This document shows, one piece after another, positions 20,360 to 30,683 of a stretch of 64,000 nucleotides of DNA. The notes under the pieces were generated by a model, which worked only from the letters and a program-made list of their open reading frames with translations, made no database searches and had not been told where the DNA came from. Source of the DNA: Hyposmocoma kahamanoa (taxonomy: Eukaryota; Arthropoda; Insecta; Lepidoptera; Cosmopterigidae); assembly GCF_003589595.1 (NCBI RefSeq), contig NW_020653993.1:3974843-4038842 (forward strand), written 5' to 3'. Positions within the stretch are counted from its first letter, which is position 1. Each line of letters starts with the position of its first letter. Both the position numbers and the translations under genes were made by a program.

Positions 20360-21435
20360 AATTATTATATCTTTATTCAAACAACTCACACACTTAAAAA
20401 AAATCACTCCAAATAAACCAACCGTCTAACAAACCTAGCAAAAAATGAATTTAAAACATAAAATCAAAAATCCACTATACTGCTATTTTCCCGGCGTAGA
20501 AGGAAAGTATTAATTCATTATCACGGTTTTCATATCAAAAATACTGTGTGCATAACAATTGAAATAAACTCGAGGCAGTTAAAACTTGCTTTTTGCTGAG
20601 CGATTAACATACTATCCTATAATCATTATGGTGTAGGTTGTTTACAGTGTTGTGTTCAGATGTGAAAATATGTCATCATAACCTATAATGCATGGAAATT
20701 TCTTTTTAAAAACATGTAAATGTTGATCGCGGCGATGACTTGTTCAAAATTCGAAGGTGAGACGTTCCGCCTATCACACCGTTGGTGTTACAAAAAATAT
20801 TTTTTATACAACAATCTTAGCATGATCGTAAAGATTATGAGATATATGGTAATAGGTTACTGTATATGTTCAATAACATTTAAATTAATATTTCAAAACC
20901 TTCGATACAAAACAGCTCCAAAAAATCTATAAAGTGGCCATCTTTATGCTAATAACTCTTCGAAGTAAAATTTAACGTTATAGTTCACGCCTAGTTATCA
21001 ATATATTTTTATACATTTTTAGAAGTCTGTATGAAGAGGTTGTATGGTCGTTTTTACCTTTGCCTACCCTAGTAAATGGGTGAAAATTTATTAAAAACCT
21101 TTTAAGAGTTTGTTGTCATAGATTGCTAACAAAATATGCATTAAATATTGGTTGTGATTCATAATTTTATTTGCTCTTAGAAAATAATATTGTGTGCAAT
21201 CATTACATAACTAGGTCTTAAAATCTTGTATCTATTACTTAAACGCGATACTCGACTGCACCGACTGCATAAAATATTAAGTATTATATGCAATTAAGTC
21301 CCGATTTTTGTAAATCAAATAACAATCGCGCATACCAACATCAAAGTAGCACCGTAGATAAAAGTTTGTCAATTGACTTAAAAACAAGGCGGAGGTTATA
21401 CGTTCGGCTGTATATAATAATATGTTTTATGTATG
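20360..21435. other. No recognisable gene or repeat
   Basis: About 1.1 kb of AT-rich sequence. The 70-codon frame at 20720-20932 shows no domain. Confidence 0.5.
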
Positions 21436-21439
21436 TTTT

Positions 21440-21662
21440 CCGATTTCTCCGTCAATTGTAGACCGATTTTGAAAATTCTTTTTTGTTTGAAGGGGTGCAC
21501 TCTCGTGGTGGTCCCATTATCACCAAGTCAGAAACTGATGAGAAGACCTCATGGAAATAGAAAAAAATTTCAAATGTTAAAGGCATCCATATCCATCAAT
21601 TGTGGAGCTGTTTGGAAAATTCATTTTTTGTTTGAAAGGGTACACTCTCAAGGTGGTCCCTG
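21440..21662 (+). repeat. repC-related, partly duplicated
   Basis: Two similar units of about 90-110 bp each contain GAAAATTC(T/A)TTTTTTGTTTG, GTGCACTCTC or GTACACTCTC, and GGTGGTCCC, as in repC at 30.9 and 43.2 kb. The lead-in CCGATTTTGA also matches. Confidence 0.45.
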
Positions 21663-21669
21663 ATGCCGA

Positions 21670-22240
21670 CGATGTTGTTCCGGGTTCGTTTCGGCTATCA
21701 CAAATTAAAAAAAGATTTTCCACAAATAAAAGTCGTCTTTTCACTTGACACAATACGTGTAATCAACAGATCACCGTCGTCATGATAACCAGAAATAAAC
21801 TATAAAATTTACAAACGAGTTCATAACAGTCTCATTGCCACCACGAAGTCAGAATCTAATGAGGGGATCCCATAGAATCGAATAGAAAAAACCTAAAACC
21901 TAAAAAAAACCTATTTTTTTCCAATGAACTATTTACAGTTATCCTTAATGCTAAGCAGGCTAATTGTCTGTGACACACTAAATTAAGCGTTGCTTAGATT
22001 ACCACGTTTCAGTTCAGAGGCAGAAAGCGTTGTTGGTATCTATGAAATTGCACGTTATTGATTCGAAGCAACGTGATCAACGCTGTCGTCTACCGCAGCC
22101 CGTAAAAACCTAGAGTAACAAAATTGCCGTCTGCATCGTTACTCGGAACAACACCTTTACGAACAGAGAGTGTTAAATGGTAAGGATATTTTCGACTGCT
22201 ACCAACAAACCTTTCTAATTTGATAAGCTTGTAACTATAA
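21670..22240. other. Mostly unassigned
   Basis: AAGTCAGAATCTAATGAGGGGA near 21847 resembles AAGTCAGAAACTGATGAGA in the unit at 21.5 kb, so part may be the same repeat. Otherwise nothing identified. Confidence 0.35.
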
Positions 22241-22244
22241 ATTT

Positions 22245-22402
22245 TTAGTAGCTAGAAGTACTCCCCCTTACCTTTTTCTGCCGCCAAGCAGTAATGTGTG
22301 CATTACTGCGATTACTGCATTCCAGTTTTGCAGGTGTTGGTGAAATTACTGGTACATGTCAACTAATGTCTCATGGTAACGGGCGCAGTAGCAGTGCCTT
22401 GA
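22245..22402 (-). repeat. repA copy, 3' part
   Basis: Minus-strand copy with TAGTAGCTAGAAGTACT, TTTCTGCCGCCAAGCAGTAA and TGTGTGCATTACTGC, then the GTGAAATTAC block. It ends near CAGTGCCTTG. Confidence 0.75.
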
Positions 22403-22409
22403 CTTGGGG

Positions 22410-22870
22410 TCACATTATTCCTTGTTTTAAAAGCTGTTCGTTTCTGCTTTGCTATAGTTGACAATAGATCTTATAATCAATTTGAGAAAGACGTAGTTTT
22501 AATCGATAATATCATATGATTTTGGTGTAAAGTACAACCAAAAAAAAATCCGCTGACATGGAGCGATGAAAAATCACCGTATGCTCAAGTAAACTCTTTC
22601 ATTACCACGTCAGTGTATTGGTAAAAAATGATCCTACACCTTACTACCGAACTTAAAGTATTAATCTTGAAGGATATTAAAAAAAACTTATAATGGTATT
22701 GGAAAATGATTAGGGGTGAAGTGGGTTATAATGTCGGGATCCCTCCCTAGTTAGTCTCCCGACTAACTGTATGCCTGTTATGCTTTGATAAATTGGTATA
22801 GTTGAAGAAATATTATTTTCTCAAATATGTTCGGAAAAATCGAGTTCTTAGGTTTTCGCGATTGTCACAC
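22410..22870. other. No recognisable gene or repeat
   Basis: Nothing identified. Confidence 0.5.
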
Positions 22871-22871
22871 G

Positions 22872-23105
22872 TAGGAAATGAAACTATTTTTCCGGATTTA
22901 AATCGCGTATATTTGTTTTTTCAAACAAACCGACGTTTCGGGCCCTTTACAGGTCCCATGGTCACGGTTTAATGGGGTGGTACAGTCTTCAACCAGTTAT
23001 GTCTAATATTGATGCAAACCACCCTATTTTTTCACTATAGTTACAATAGTTATTAATTAAATAACTTATTTTTAATTTTACAAAGAAAACATTCCAATTT
23101 ACGCT
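22872..23105 (-). repeat. Penelope-like element, left inverted terminal repeat
   Basis: Reverse complement of 24059-24292 with few differences. On the minus strand it carries ACCGTGACCATGGGACCTGT and GGGCCCGAAACGTCGG, a motif discussed as hammerhead-derived. Confidence 0.8.
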
Positions 23106-23109
23106 ATTT

Positions 23110-23946
23110 CACAATATTACCATATCTTCTTTCTTGGACCATCTTAATTCTTTTAGTACTAAGATCCAATTTACTATGGAACAAGAGAATTGTGGTACTT
23201 TAGCTTTCTTAGATATTTTAATTAAAAAAAATCCTAATAACACCTTAGGCCATACTGTATTTCGAAAGAAAACCCATACAGATAGGTATCTCAATGGTAA
23301 TTCCCATCACCATCCTAGCCAGTTAGCTACCGTGGGCAAATCTTTGTTTTAGAGAGCACATGGTGTCTGCGACGGTAATCATCTGGCAAGGGAACTTCAG
23401 CATATAAAACAAGTCCTACATGCGAATAAGTTGAAGATTCCAAGCCAATGCCGCAGGCCCCGTGTGAAACCACCAACAGTTGAGCGAAGACCTGTCATCT
23501 TACCTTAGGTGAGAGGTGGTAGGAAGATCGGAAGAGTCCTCAGGCGTGCATCTATCAAGACCTATTTCAAGCCCCTGAGGAAGATTTCTCAGTTCCTGAG
23601 ACCCGTGAAATGTATCATCCCCTTATAGGATACAGGAGTTTGCAAGCTTGACTGTGAGTGCGTTCTCTCTTATATTGGACAAACAAAGTGAAGTATTTGT
23701 ACCCGCGTCAAAGAACATATAGCTGATGTCAAACACCGTCGCGTAAACAAGTCTGCAGTTTGCGAGCATGTCATGGATAAACCTACACATTAAATGAAGT
23801 TTGACAAACCCCAGGTCCTTGCAAAAGAAGTCCGTTATCTATGATGCGAGATGCTGCGAGAGGCCATTGAAATTAAAAAACTTTTCTCCGTACCACCGGT
23901 TTGGGATCCAGTATTTCCTCTAATGAAAAATCCCAAACAGACATAA
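23110..23946 (+). pseudogene. Penelope-like RT C-terminus plus GIY-YIG endonuclease remnant
   Basis: One frame runs from about 23110 to the stop at 23944-23946. It has the motifs IQFTMEQE, LAFLDILIKK, TLGHTVFRKKTHTDRYLN and SHHHPSQ, typical of the end of Penelope reverse transcriptases. These are followed by DTGVCKLDCEC and LSYIGQTK (the GIY-YIG core, with a CCC-type zinc motif), RVKEHI, SAVCEH and EAIEIKK. Six in-frame stops interrupt it (23350, 23506, 23626, 23689, 23791, 23842) and no frameshift is needed. At least two stops replace an expected Arg codon (CGA to TGA). The start is lost where the frame meets the left terminal repeat. No functional protein is possible. Confidence 0.85.
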
Positions 23947-24058
23947 GACTGCAGTACTAATTAATATGTTTTAGTTAATTCTAATTTCTATTATGAATTA
24001 ATAATAAATTGAACTTAATAAAAATTCATACAATAAAATAATTTGTAAAACTTAATGT

Positions 24059-24292
24059 AGCGTAAATTGGAATGTTTTCTTTGTAAAATTAAAAATAAGG
24101 TATTTAATTAATAACTATTGTAACTATAGTGAAAAAATAGGGTGGTTTGCATTAATGTTAGACATAACTGGTTGAAGACTGTACCACCTCAGTCAACCGT
24201 GACCATGGGACCTGTAAAGGGCCCGAAACGTCAGTTTGTTTGAAAAAACACATATACGCGATTTAAATCCGGAAAAATAGTATCATTTCCTA
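24059..24292 (+). repeat. Penelope-like element, right inverted terminal repeat
   Basis: Contains TTAGACATAACTGGTTGAAG, ACCGTGACCATGGGACCTGT and CCGAAACGTC (24223-24232), then CGCGATTTAAATCCGG. GGGACC/GGGCCC can form a stem around the loop TGTAAA (24207-24224) just before GAAAC. Confidence 0.8.
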
Positions 24293-24394
24293 TGTTTGGA
24301 AATGTTTGTTTGCAAAAAACGAACACGGAAAGTTAGTCATTTATGGACCGTGCGACTTCTTCCCAGCCAAGGCCTGCAAAGTAAGTATGAAAAT

Positions 24395-24622
24395 CATTGA
24401 CTTACAAATAAATGGACGACGGGTCTAATACAAAAACCACGAAAAAAATGTCCCAAGTCAACCTATTCGAAATTTAAATTGTAATGTCATCGCAGTATCG
24501 CGCTGTCAGTCGAACAAATGAAGACTAAAGCGGAGTTTGGCGCTCTGTATACGATTTTAGCGCCTTACAAGTGCGGACACTTTTTAGCGCGGACCCGACG
24601 TCCATATAATTGTAAGTCAATG
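24395..24622 (+). mobile_element. hatG copy 2 (hAT-type MITE, 228 bp)
   Basis: Ends CATTGACTTACAA and TTGTAAGTCAATG. The flanking 8-mers are ATGAAAAT and ATAAAAAT, a target duplication with one later change. About 60 bp of the interior present in the other copies is deleted. It lies 100 bp from the Penelope-like element. Confidence 0.85.
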
Positions 24623-24629
24623 ATAAAAA

Positions 24630-25080
24630 TCCATTACTGTCGACTTTTAGAAACTTTTAAACCTACCTACTTATGTAAACAGGCAAAAGAAAAACTGATA
24701 CAGCCAACTAACTACCCACTGTTCATAGTTGCGAGAATTAAAAATAGCTACCTGTACAGCTTACTTAAAAAAAAGAAAACGGCGCTAACATTTAGACTAG
24801 AGTGAGTGTTTTGATATTCTTATGTCTTTTCGTTTCTTTTTGGATTTTGGTCGCGAAAATAAGTGCTGGGTGTGAGTGAAGAATAGATACACATTCAAAC
24901 ACATCAGAAGTTCAGCAGATTACTACTAATGTGCATGGGAAAACAATAACATTTTCTTTTAACGATTGTCCTAACACGTCAAATATTACTATTAATATTA
25001 ATTAATTATTTTTTTTATTAAACGTCTTCATCTCTTTAGGCTTTTATTATTTCCTCATATTGTTTGAGAAAAATACTATA
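24630..25080. other. No recognisable gene or repeat
   Basis: The frame at 24518-24805 is a chance extension out of hatG. Confidence 0.5.
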
Positions 25081-25084
25081 TATG

Positions 25085-25740
25085 CCTCGGCGGGAACGGG
25101 AATTGCTTGACCTCGCTGGCGCCCGTCCTTGTAACTCATGCTCGTCCAGCAATCCCTTACTTCCCGGCCTCTGCAATAATGTACTACTGCACCTATGAAT
25201 GTTATCTCTTGGAACGGTTTATCCTTACTATTACAATAGGGTTTACCCTATTACTTCGTTTACTTAAAACGTCAACGGATTTAATATCTTGGTGCATCGT
25301 ACTAGTCATGGGTGCGCTAAATGCTTTTTCAGAATTGTAATTTTCAGTTATTCCTTTACTCAAGGGGTTGTATTTTCTAACAGTGGGTACTTCGTAAAAT
25401 AGCGTGTGCGGACTCTTCTTACTTCAGGCTAAAACCCCGCGGTGCCCTTCTCGAGTGCCCTAGTGGGAAGGATTCGGGGTCAACTTTGCGCACCGGAGAC
25501 CCCGCAGCACCTGGAAGAAGCTACTTCCCCCCTCCCATCGTCATGACGAAGCGAGCCACACCGCTCGGTCGTTCTACTCGCAGCTGCCAGACGCTTCTGG
25601 CGAACGGAGCTCCCGTAGCGAGATCGGCGCTCTCCTGATCAGACTTGGAGACCTCCTTCTGAAGCATCACCACTACACAGAAGGAAACCACTGCGTCACT
25701 GCGACTGACCATACCCAGTCTAAGCTGTCAAACTAACGTG
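25085..25740 (-). other. GC-rich block, possible mobile-element remnant
   Basis: Two GC-rich parts (25085-25200 and 25420-25700) stand out from the AT-rich surroundings. The minus-strand frame at 25521-25712 (63 codons, with LRVERPSGVARFVMTMGGGK) stays open, and a neighbouring frame continues with VDPESFPLGHSRRAPRGF. This looks like formerly coding retroelement DNA, but I do not recognise the family. CpG-rich host regulatory DNA is the alternative. Confidence 0.35.
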
Positions 25741-25744
25741 ACAT

Positions 25745-26185
25745 TTATATGTATAGGTAGCCTAGTAAATCGTTAAATCGTTTAACTAAGTAACAATTAG
25801 AAAACAACATGTAATAATATTAGCTAAGCTTTCTCCTCTCGTAAAATGTACACCAAATTCTGTTGCATTACTTTTTTTCCTTTATTTTTAAAAAGGGTCT
25901 CATCTTTATATGCCACCCTCAAAGGAGCGATACTGAGGTATTACAAATTACTAGTATACATGTGGTCAGTGCAAATTACGTTTGAAGTGACAACAATTCC
26001 CACTACACGTAAAAAATATATCCAATTTCGTTATTAACGTACGCCTTACAAAGCAATAAAAAAAATCGTATAAGATTTTTTCGTCATATACAGGATGATT
26101 TGTAAAACACCAAAAATATAAGGACTATATTATAACCAACAATTTTTATTCCATAATTTTGTATAAATCGTAATAAATTGACCAA
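25745..26185. other. No recognisable gene or repeat
   Basis: TATACAGGATGATTTGTAAAA near 26090 looks like a transposon terminus but has no partner in the window that I could define. Confidence 0.4.
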
Positions 26186-26189
26186 AAAT

Positions 26190-26318
26190 AAACTTTAAAA
26201 ATTTCCGACTCTCTACCATGATCCAGCGCCCCTAGCGGTCACAAGAAGAAACAACATTTTGTATACAAACATTTTATGCGGTCGCTAACGACTGTCATAG
26301 TAATCTCATAGTTGTGGC
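26190..26318 (-). repeat. repI copy
   Basis: Minus-strand match to 17650-17735: CGCTAGGGGCGCTGG region, TTGTATACAAAATGTTGTTT and GTCGTTAGCGACC. Confidence 0.55.
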
Positions 26319-26319
26319 A

Positions 26320-26945
26320 CAGCATTTAGTAGTTACTTGAAACGTGCAAGCGTCCTCTCTGTCTACCCCCACTTACGCTGTCTCTAACTACACTCCTGCA
26401 TTTTGAATCGGACTGCTGGTATACGTCATTACTTTTTTTTGATACCGCACAGAGTTATCACCGTTTAGAGCGATCTATTTAAATATGTTTATTTTTGTAT
26501 GAGACAAAATCTGATGAATTATTAAAAATCATGGAACAAAAGTTGTTGTTTAAGATGCTAGTAATATTATCCCTGCGCGTCGTTGGTATTTTAAAAATTA
26601 CCCTGTGTAAATGTAATAAAATACATACATGTATGTATATAAACGTAACATATGAAATGAGAGTCAAACATTATAAATGAAGACACATAACTCGTTAATA
26701 ATTTACAACGCCGTAGTGGTGGGAACCCTTCGTTCGTGTGGTAAGACAAGGATGTACAAATATAGACAAGTATTAGGAGTAGGCTTTAATTTACTTAAGT
26801 TGCATTATTCTGAAAATTGTCTCATTTTCTGGAAATTGTGAAAAACGCTTGGTTATTTTTTAAGTATTTGTTAAGAAATTAGTATTTGTTTTGCTTTTAT
26901 TTTAATTACCACAAGAAATTAAAGCTTTTAAAGTATAACAAATAG
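26320..26945. other. No recognisable gene or repeat
   Basis: Overlapping frames of about 61 codons on both strands at 26479-26680 show no domain. Confidence 0.45.
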
Positions 26946-26950
26946 CGTTA

Positions 26951-27462
26951 CCTACAGTGGGTTCGAATCAGGGTTACCACCTCGGAGTTTCTTGGAATTT
27001 ACGTGCTAAATTTAATTTCGTAGCCTTACTTTCTCAAACTCGTATCTTAAATCACAAAGTTACTGAAATGGAAAAAATGGCATACAAATTTTGCAGGCTA
27101 ATTTCACATCACATTTCCTTCATATTTATACACTGGCTTTTATCTATTCATAAAGTAATGTATCCAAAATTAACACCCTGGATAAGAAATTTAAAATAAA
27201 TAGAAAGTTTTGCCATCTCCTGAAAAATCACTCTTTATAAGATACGAGTTTGAGAAAGTAAGGCATCGATTTGTTATTTACCATGGACTTTTCAGTTTAG
27301 GAAACCATCTGGTTGAAACCTGCATATTGACGAAGGTTCACCTCGGAAAAGGTGTATAGTCTCCACCAGCATTATTTTTTTATTTAGGAATATGGCCTAA
27401 ATCCTTGCCTGAGAGGAGACCCGTGCCCAGCAGTGAGACATATAAATTGGTTGATAATGAAC
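26951..27462 (+). mobile_element. sineF copy split by a MITE
   Basis: The left part has the B box GTGGGTTCGAATC, CACCTCGGAGTTT and AATTTACGTGC. The right part has GAAACCTGCATATTGACGAA, then GCCTGAGAGGAGACCCGTGC and CAGCAGTGAGACATATA. A 242-bp element lies between them. The A-box half of the head is missing. Confidence 0.7.
27023..27264. mobile_element. MITE with near-perfect 26-bp terminal inverted repeats
   Basis: Begins GCCTTACTTTCTCAAACTCG and ends with its reverse complement; the match extends about 26 bp (CGTATCTTA). It is 242 bp long and sits inside sineF. The frame at 26957-27199 crosses its left end and is spurious. The target duplication is unclear. Confidence 0.75.
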
Positions 27463-27469
27463 AGGGCTA

Positions 27470-28310
27470 TAAATTTAATAGGCAGTTTCTAATTCTTTAA
27501 CATTTTATTTAATGAGGAATGAAAAAATGTCCATACGTTTGGGAGCTACGATGCCTCAAACGGATACACAAAGAAAGGTTTCAAATATTTATTAACATTA
27601 ACGAGTTATAACTCCCCTGTTTTTCGTTGGGTGTTCAAAATAAATAAATGCACAAACGAAACTTTAAAACCAAGCTTGAAATCTTGTTTCCAACAACTTA
27701 AATTCATTATAATTTAATTTATAATATAATAAAACGTATGGCTATTTAATTTCTCCCTGTATATTTTGTTTTCTAATATACTTAATCTATCTATACTTAA
27801 AACCCTATTTTGAATGTATTGTTTACAATCGAGGCGTACGTAAACGACGACCCTTACCTCTCCATATCTATATTTAACACCTTCTTAGCTCTAAAATCAC
27901 CGGCGTTTGACAAACGACCTTTTGAAATAGGATAAGGACAAAAGTTGACCTTTTAGACCCATAGGGGACGCAATCTTGCCTGAGGCGTTCAAATATTCAA
28001 GATGTGCCTTTTTGCTATAGATTTACGAGTGATATTACTACGGTAATAACATGTTTCAGGAAGTACCTTTGTTGGTAATATTTAATATTTGGTGTATTAT
28101 TACGGCTTTTCTTGTAGGTATAACAATTGTCTTTGCTTAGAAATGTCTTTGTAATTTAGGTAATTATTGTGTAAATTGTAGGTACTTTTGTTTCACTATA
28201 TGGATAGTTAATATACAAAAATTTTAATCTGTCTGAAGCTATGATAGTTTGCCACAGATTTGTTTGACAATCGATTTCAATTGCAAAATGTGGCCGGCTC
28301 CTCTTGCTTC
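27470..28310. other. No recognisable gene or repeat
   Basis: AT-rich sequence with nothing identified. Confidence 0.5.
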
Positions 28311-28318
28311 TACTAGGT

Positions 28319-28849
28319 GCTCCTACTGGTAGGAGCACGAGGACTAATATTATGTCCTTATGCTCCTACCATGACGTCGTATCTAATAAGTACACTCAAC
28401 TAGAATAAAAAAAATATCAAAAGAAAAAGTCAAAAATCTTTATTTCAAAGGTAAGAAGAAAATTAAACTTGAAATCGTCATTTTGCGCTCTTTTGTAAGG
28501 CAGATTATCATGAGAAGAACGATGAATGATGAAGCTTCGCAGTTTCTATGTCTGAAAATGTTCGTATTTGTTTAAATTATGTTAAAATCGCTTAATTGTA
28601 ATCAGACAACTTATTTATTGCCAAACAAAATTTTTAAAACTATCTAAGCATTTCTAAAAAGTGACCAACACTAATTTCGTGCTATAAAAGCAATATTTGT
28701 GTATTCATAATTAAAGTATCGGTTACCAGATCCTCTCGGTGATCGTTCATATCGGTAACCTACTTGGTGCTAACGCATATTTATCCTTCTGATCCTACCA
28801 GTAAGAACATAAGGACATATTAGTCCTCGTGCTCCTACCAGTAGGAGCA
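28319..28849. mobile_element. Foldback-type element with about 50-bp inverted ends
   Basis: 28319-28370 is the reverse complement of about 28801-28849, apart from a few changes. Each arm carries GCTCCTACTGGTAGGAGC or a relative, itself a palindrome, plus ACGAGGACTAATATTATGTCC. A further CAGTAGGAGCATGAGGA follows the right arm. GGTTACCAG and ATCGGTAACC near 28720-28760 can form another stem. No coding frame. No second copy is present in the window. Confidence 0.6.
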
Positions 28850-28985
28850 CCCAGTAGGAGCATGAGGAAATGCCCCAAAATGTTAGGAATAAATTGAGCG
28901 AAATATCCAATTACCTTGCCTCAAACTAGAGAATTCCCTATACTATAACAACAGCAACAACATCAATCCATTTTTTTTAATAATA
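28850..28985. other. No recognisable gene or repeat
   Basis: Nothing identified beyond the palindromic tail noted for the preceding element. Confidence 0.4.
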
Positions 28986-28990
28986 TAATA

Positions 28991-29198
28991 TTAGTGACGG
29001 GACGAACTAGTCGTGCGCCTGATGGTAAGCTGCACGCCAGTCTATAAGAGTTGCAACTCAGAGCTTTGAATCGCAAAGATCTGATAGATCAAGTTGACAA
29101 GTACCATGTGCCTGCAATTTCACCAGCACCCTTAGCCTTGAATCATGTACGGTGGCGGTACTACCCAAGCCGAACTTTTTCACAAGGGTTCTACTGCT
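28991..29198 (+). repeat. repA copy, internally deleted
   Basis: A clean 5' end (GTGACGGGACGAACTAGTCG, GCCTGATGGTAAGCTGCACG), then deletions, then TTTTTCACAAGGGTTCTACTG. The hairpin segment is missing. Confidence 0.75.
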
Positions 29199-29289
29199 GC
29201 TTTTTATGTATTTTAATTACATTTCTTGTATTTGATTTCGCTGTTCCTACTGTTAATTTTAATTTCTTTGTGTTTTGTTTATCCATTTA

Positions 29290-29417
29290 TTGCAGAGCTT
29301 TAAATTGCTAAGATCTGAGTTGATAAATCACATGTAGCTTTAGTTACAATAGCACGCTTACTCTTTAAAACCGGAAAGTAGTAATGCTCACATTACTGCT
29401 TGGCGGAAGAAATAAGA
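29290..29417 (+). repeat. repA copy, partial
   Basis: GCAGAGCTTTAAATTGC, then AAAACCGGAAAG and GTAATGCTCACATTACTGC (hairpin intact), ending at GGCGGAAGAAATAAG. Confidence 0.65.
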
Positions 29418-29419
29418 AG

Positions 29420-29890
29420 CAGTAGTGTAAGTAGAGCTGCTGGAAACGTGAGCTCGTAAGTAAAAGGTGCTATCACCAACCTTTACTGTCCGAAACGTCG
29501 GAGGGCTCGTGTGTAGCGCTTCACCAATTCACTGGCGGCCGACTACCATTAACGCCACCATGTAAACACTTGCGTACGCAGCTTAATGCTGGGCGGAGAA
29601 ACGGATAGTTAATTTATAAAAAATGCGTTGTTGGGATACGTAATCTTCAGTACGAAAAATTAACGTCACACACACACTTATTTTTAATTTCACTGGCGAT
29701 TTGTGCGGCGTTGGCGTAGCACGGATTAGGATGGGAAAGGAAAAGGAGATGCGAACTCAGACAAACTATCTGGGGTTATCATAACGTAGGAAACGTTGTT
29801 TTAATTTTGAAGTTTTTATTGAATGTCACGATGTGTAACCACCATGATAATTAAATTATTTTTGTATAATATCTCCACTACTTTGTTATA
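29420..29890. other. No recognisable gene or repeat
   Basis: Somewhat GC-richer near 29500-29600. Nothing identified. Confidence 0.45.
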
Positions 29891-29894
29891 ATTA

Positions 29895-30130
29895 TTAATA
29901 CTCGTACATAGATCGAAAACTAAGAAAAAGTCCTTTGATCTGGCTGGATTCGAACCAACGTTCTTCTAGCAACAACTGCTCAAGAACTCTGCAACAAGCA
30001 GAGAAAAGTTCGTAAGATCCGCTAGTTCGTTCCATGGCTTAGTTGGCGTAGTATCTGGCACGGTTTGCTGGAAGACTTTAGTTTGAATCTAGCCGAATCG
30101 AATGATTTTTTGTTAGTATTTGATCTTTGT
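29895..30130. mobile_element. tRNA-like foldback element E (type a pair)
   Basis: A minus-strand tRNA-like part (about 29900-29980, with TGGATTCGAACCA as B box) faces a plus-strand one (about 30023-30115, with TTCCATGGCTTAGTTGGCGT as A box and TTTGAATCTAGCC as B box). The two are reverse complements over about 60 bp and can fold into a hairpin. The left copy has lost its A box. Confidence 0.6.
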
Positions 30131-30133
30131 ACC

Positions 30134-30306
30134 AATAATAATAACGCGTACACACTCATAGCCCCAGAATAGGGAAACCCTGTATCGCGGGTGACATGGA
30201 TACACACATAGACAACCCCAAATTACACCCAAACTCACGAGAGAGAAATAAATGAACCCGGGACCTCTGGGTGGTAGTCCAGTATGGTTCGGTCACGGTG
30301 GCAGCT
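30134..30306 (-). mobile_element. sineB copy
   Basis: Minus-strand copy directly after the foldback element: tail (AAT)n, GGGTTTCCC, ATGTCACCCGCGATACAGGG, GTGAGTTTGGGTGTAATTTG, head with CACCGTGACCGAACC. The TTTGTATGGCCTAC segment is deleted. Confidence 0.7.
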
Positions 30307-30384
30307 AGTTATAATAACTAACGTTTTGTTTTTTTTAATTCTACATTCTATTCGCTAATATAAATTTCAATAATTAACTAATTT

Positions 30385-30683
30385 ACAGCCGTGGTAGCAT
30401 AATGGTTTAAACCTACCGTCTCTCAAGCAGATGGTCGCATGTTCGAATCCGAGCTTGCAACTCTGAATTTCTTCAATTTCATGTGTGAAATTTAATTTGA
30501 AACTTACTATGAATGTTTCGGTAAAAGAAAACATTGTCAGCAAACCTTTTAACATCTACAGAGCAATTTAGTGGTGTGTGTGAAGTTTCCAATCCGTATT
30601 AAACCCGCATAGGAACTGTACCCCAAGCTCTCTCGTTGTATAAGAAGGCTTGTACCCCGGAATGGGACTATACTAATTTATAG
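30385..30683 (+). mobile_element. sineF copy, full length
   Basis: Head: CCGTGGTAGCATAATGG, ACCTACCGTCTCTCAAGCAG, ATGTTCGAATCCGAGC. Body: CAACTCTGAATTTCTTC, TGTGTGTGAAGTTTCCAATC. Tail: AAGAAGGCTTGTACCC, GGAATGGGACTATA. The longest uninterrupted copy in the window. Confidence 0.8.

Larger units (their letters stand above)
22872..24292 (+). mobile_element. Penelope-like element, degenerate
   Basis: A plus-strand coding remnant with Penelope-type reverse-transcriptase C-terminus and GIY-YIG nuclease motifs lies between two 234-bp inverted repeats. Penelope elements are retroelements that prime reverse transcription at chromosomal nicks or ends, and often carry such terminal repeats in direct or inverted order. 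The N-terminal two thirds of the protein are absent. A solo or partial terminal repeat of the same type occurs at 9015, and possibly at 48185 and 52095. Confidence 0.8.

Noticed and set aside
24201..24232. Active hammerhead ribozyme
   Set aside because: The conserved CTGATGA half of the core is not present; only the stem and GAAAC half resemble the motif.
24518..24805. 95-codon plus-strand frame
   Set aside because: It starts in hatG copy 2 and exits through its end into unrelated DNA.
26957..27199. 80-codon plus-strand frame
   Set aside because: It crosses the boundary between sineF and the nested MITE, so it cannot be an ancestral gene.
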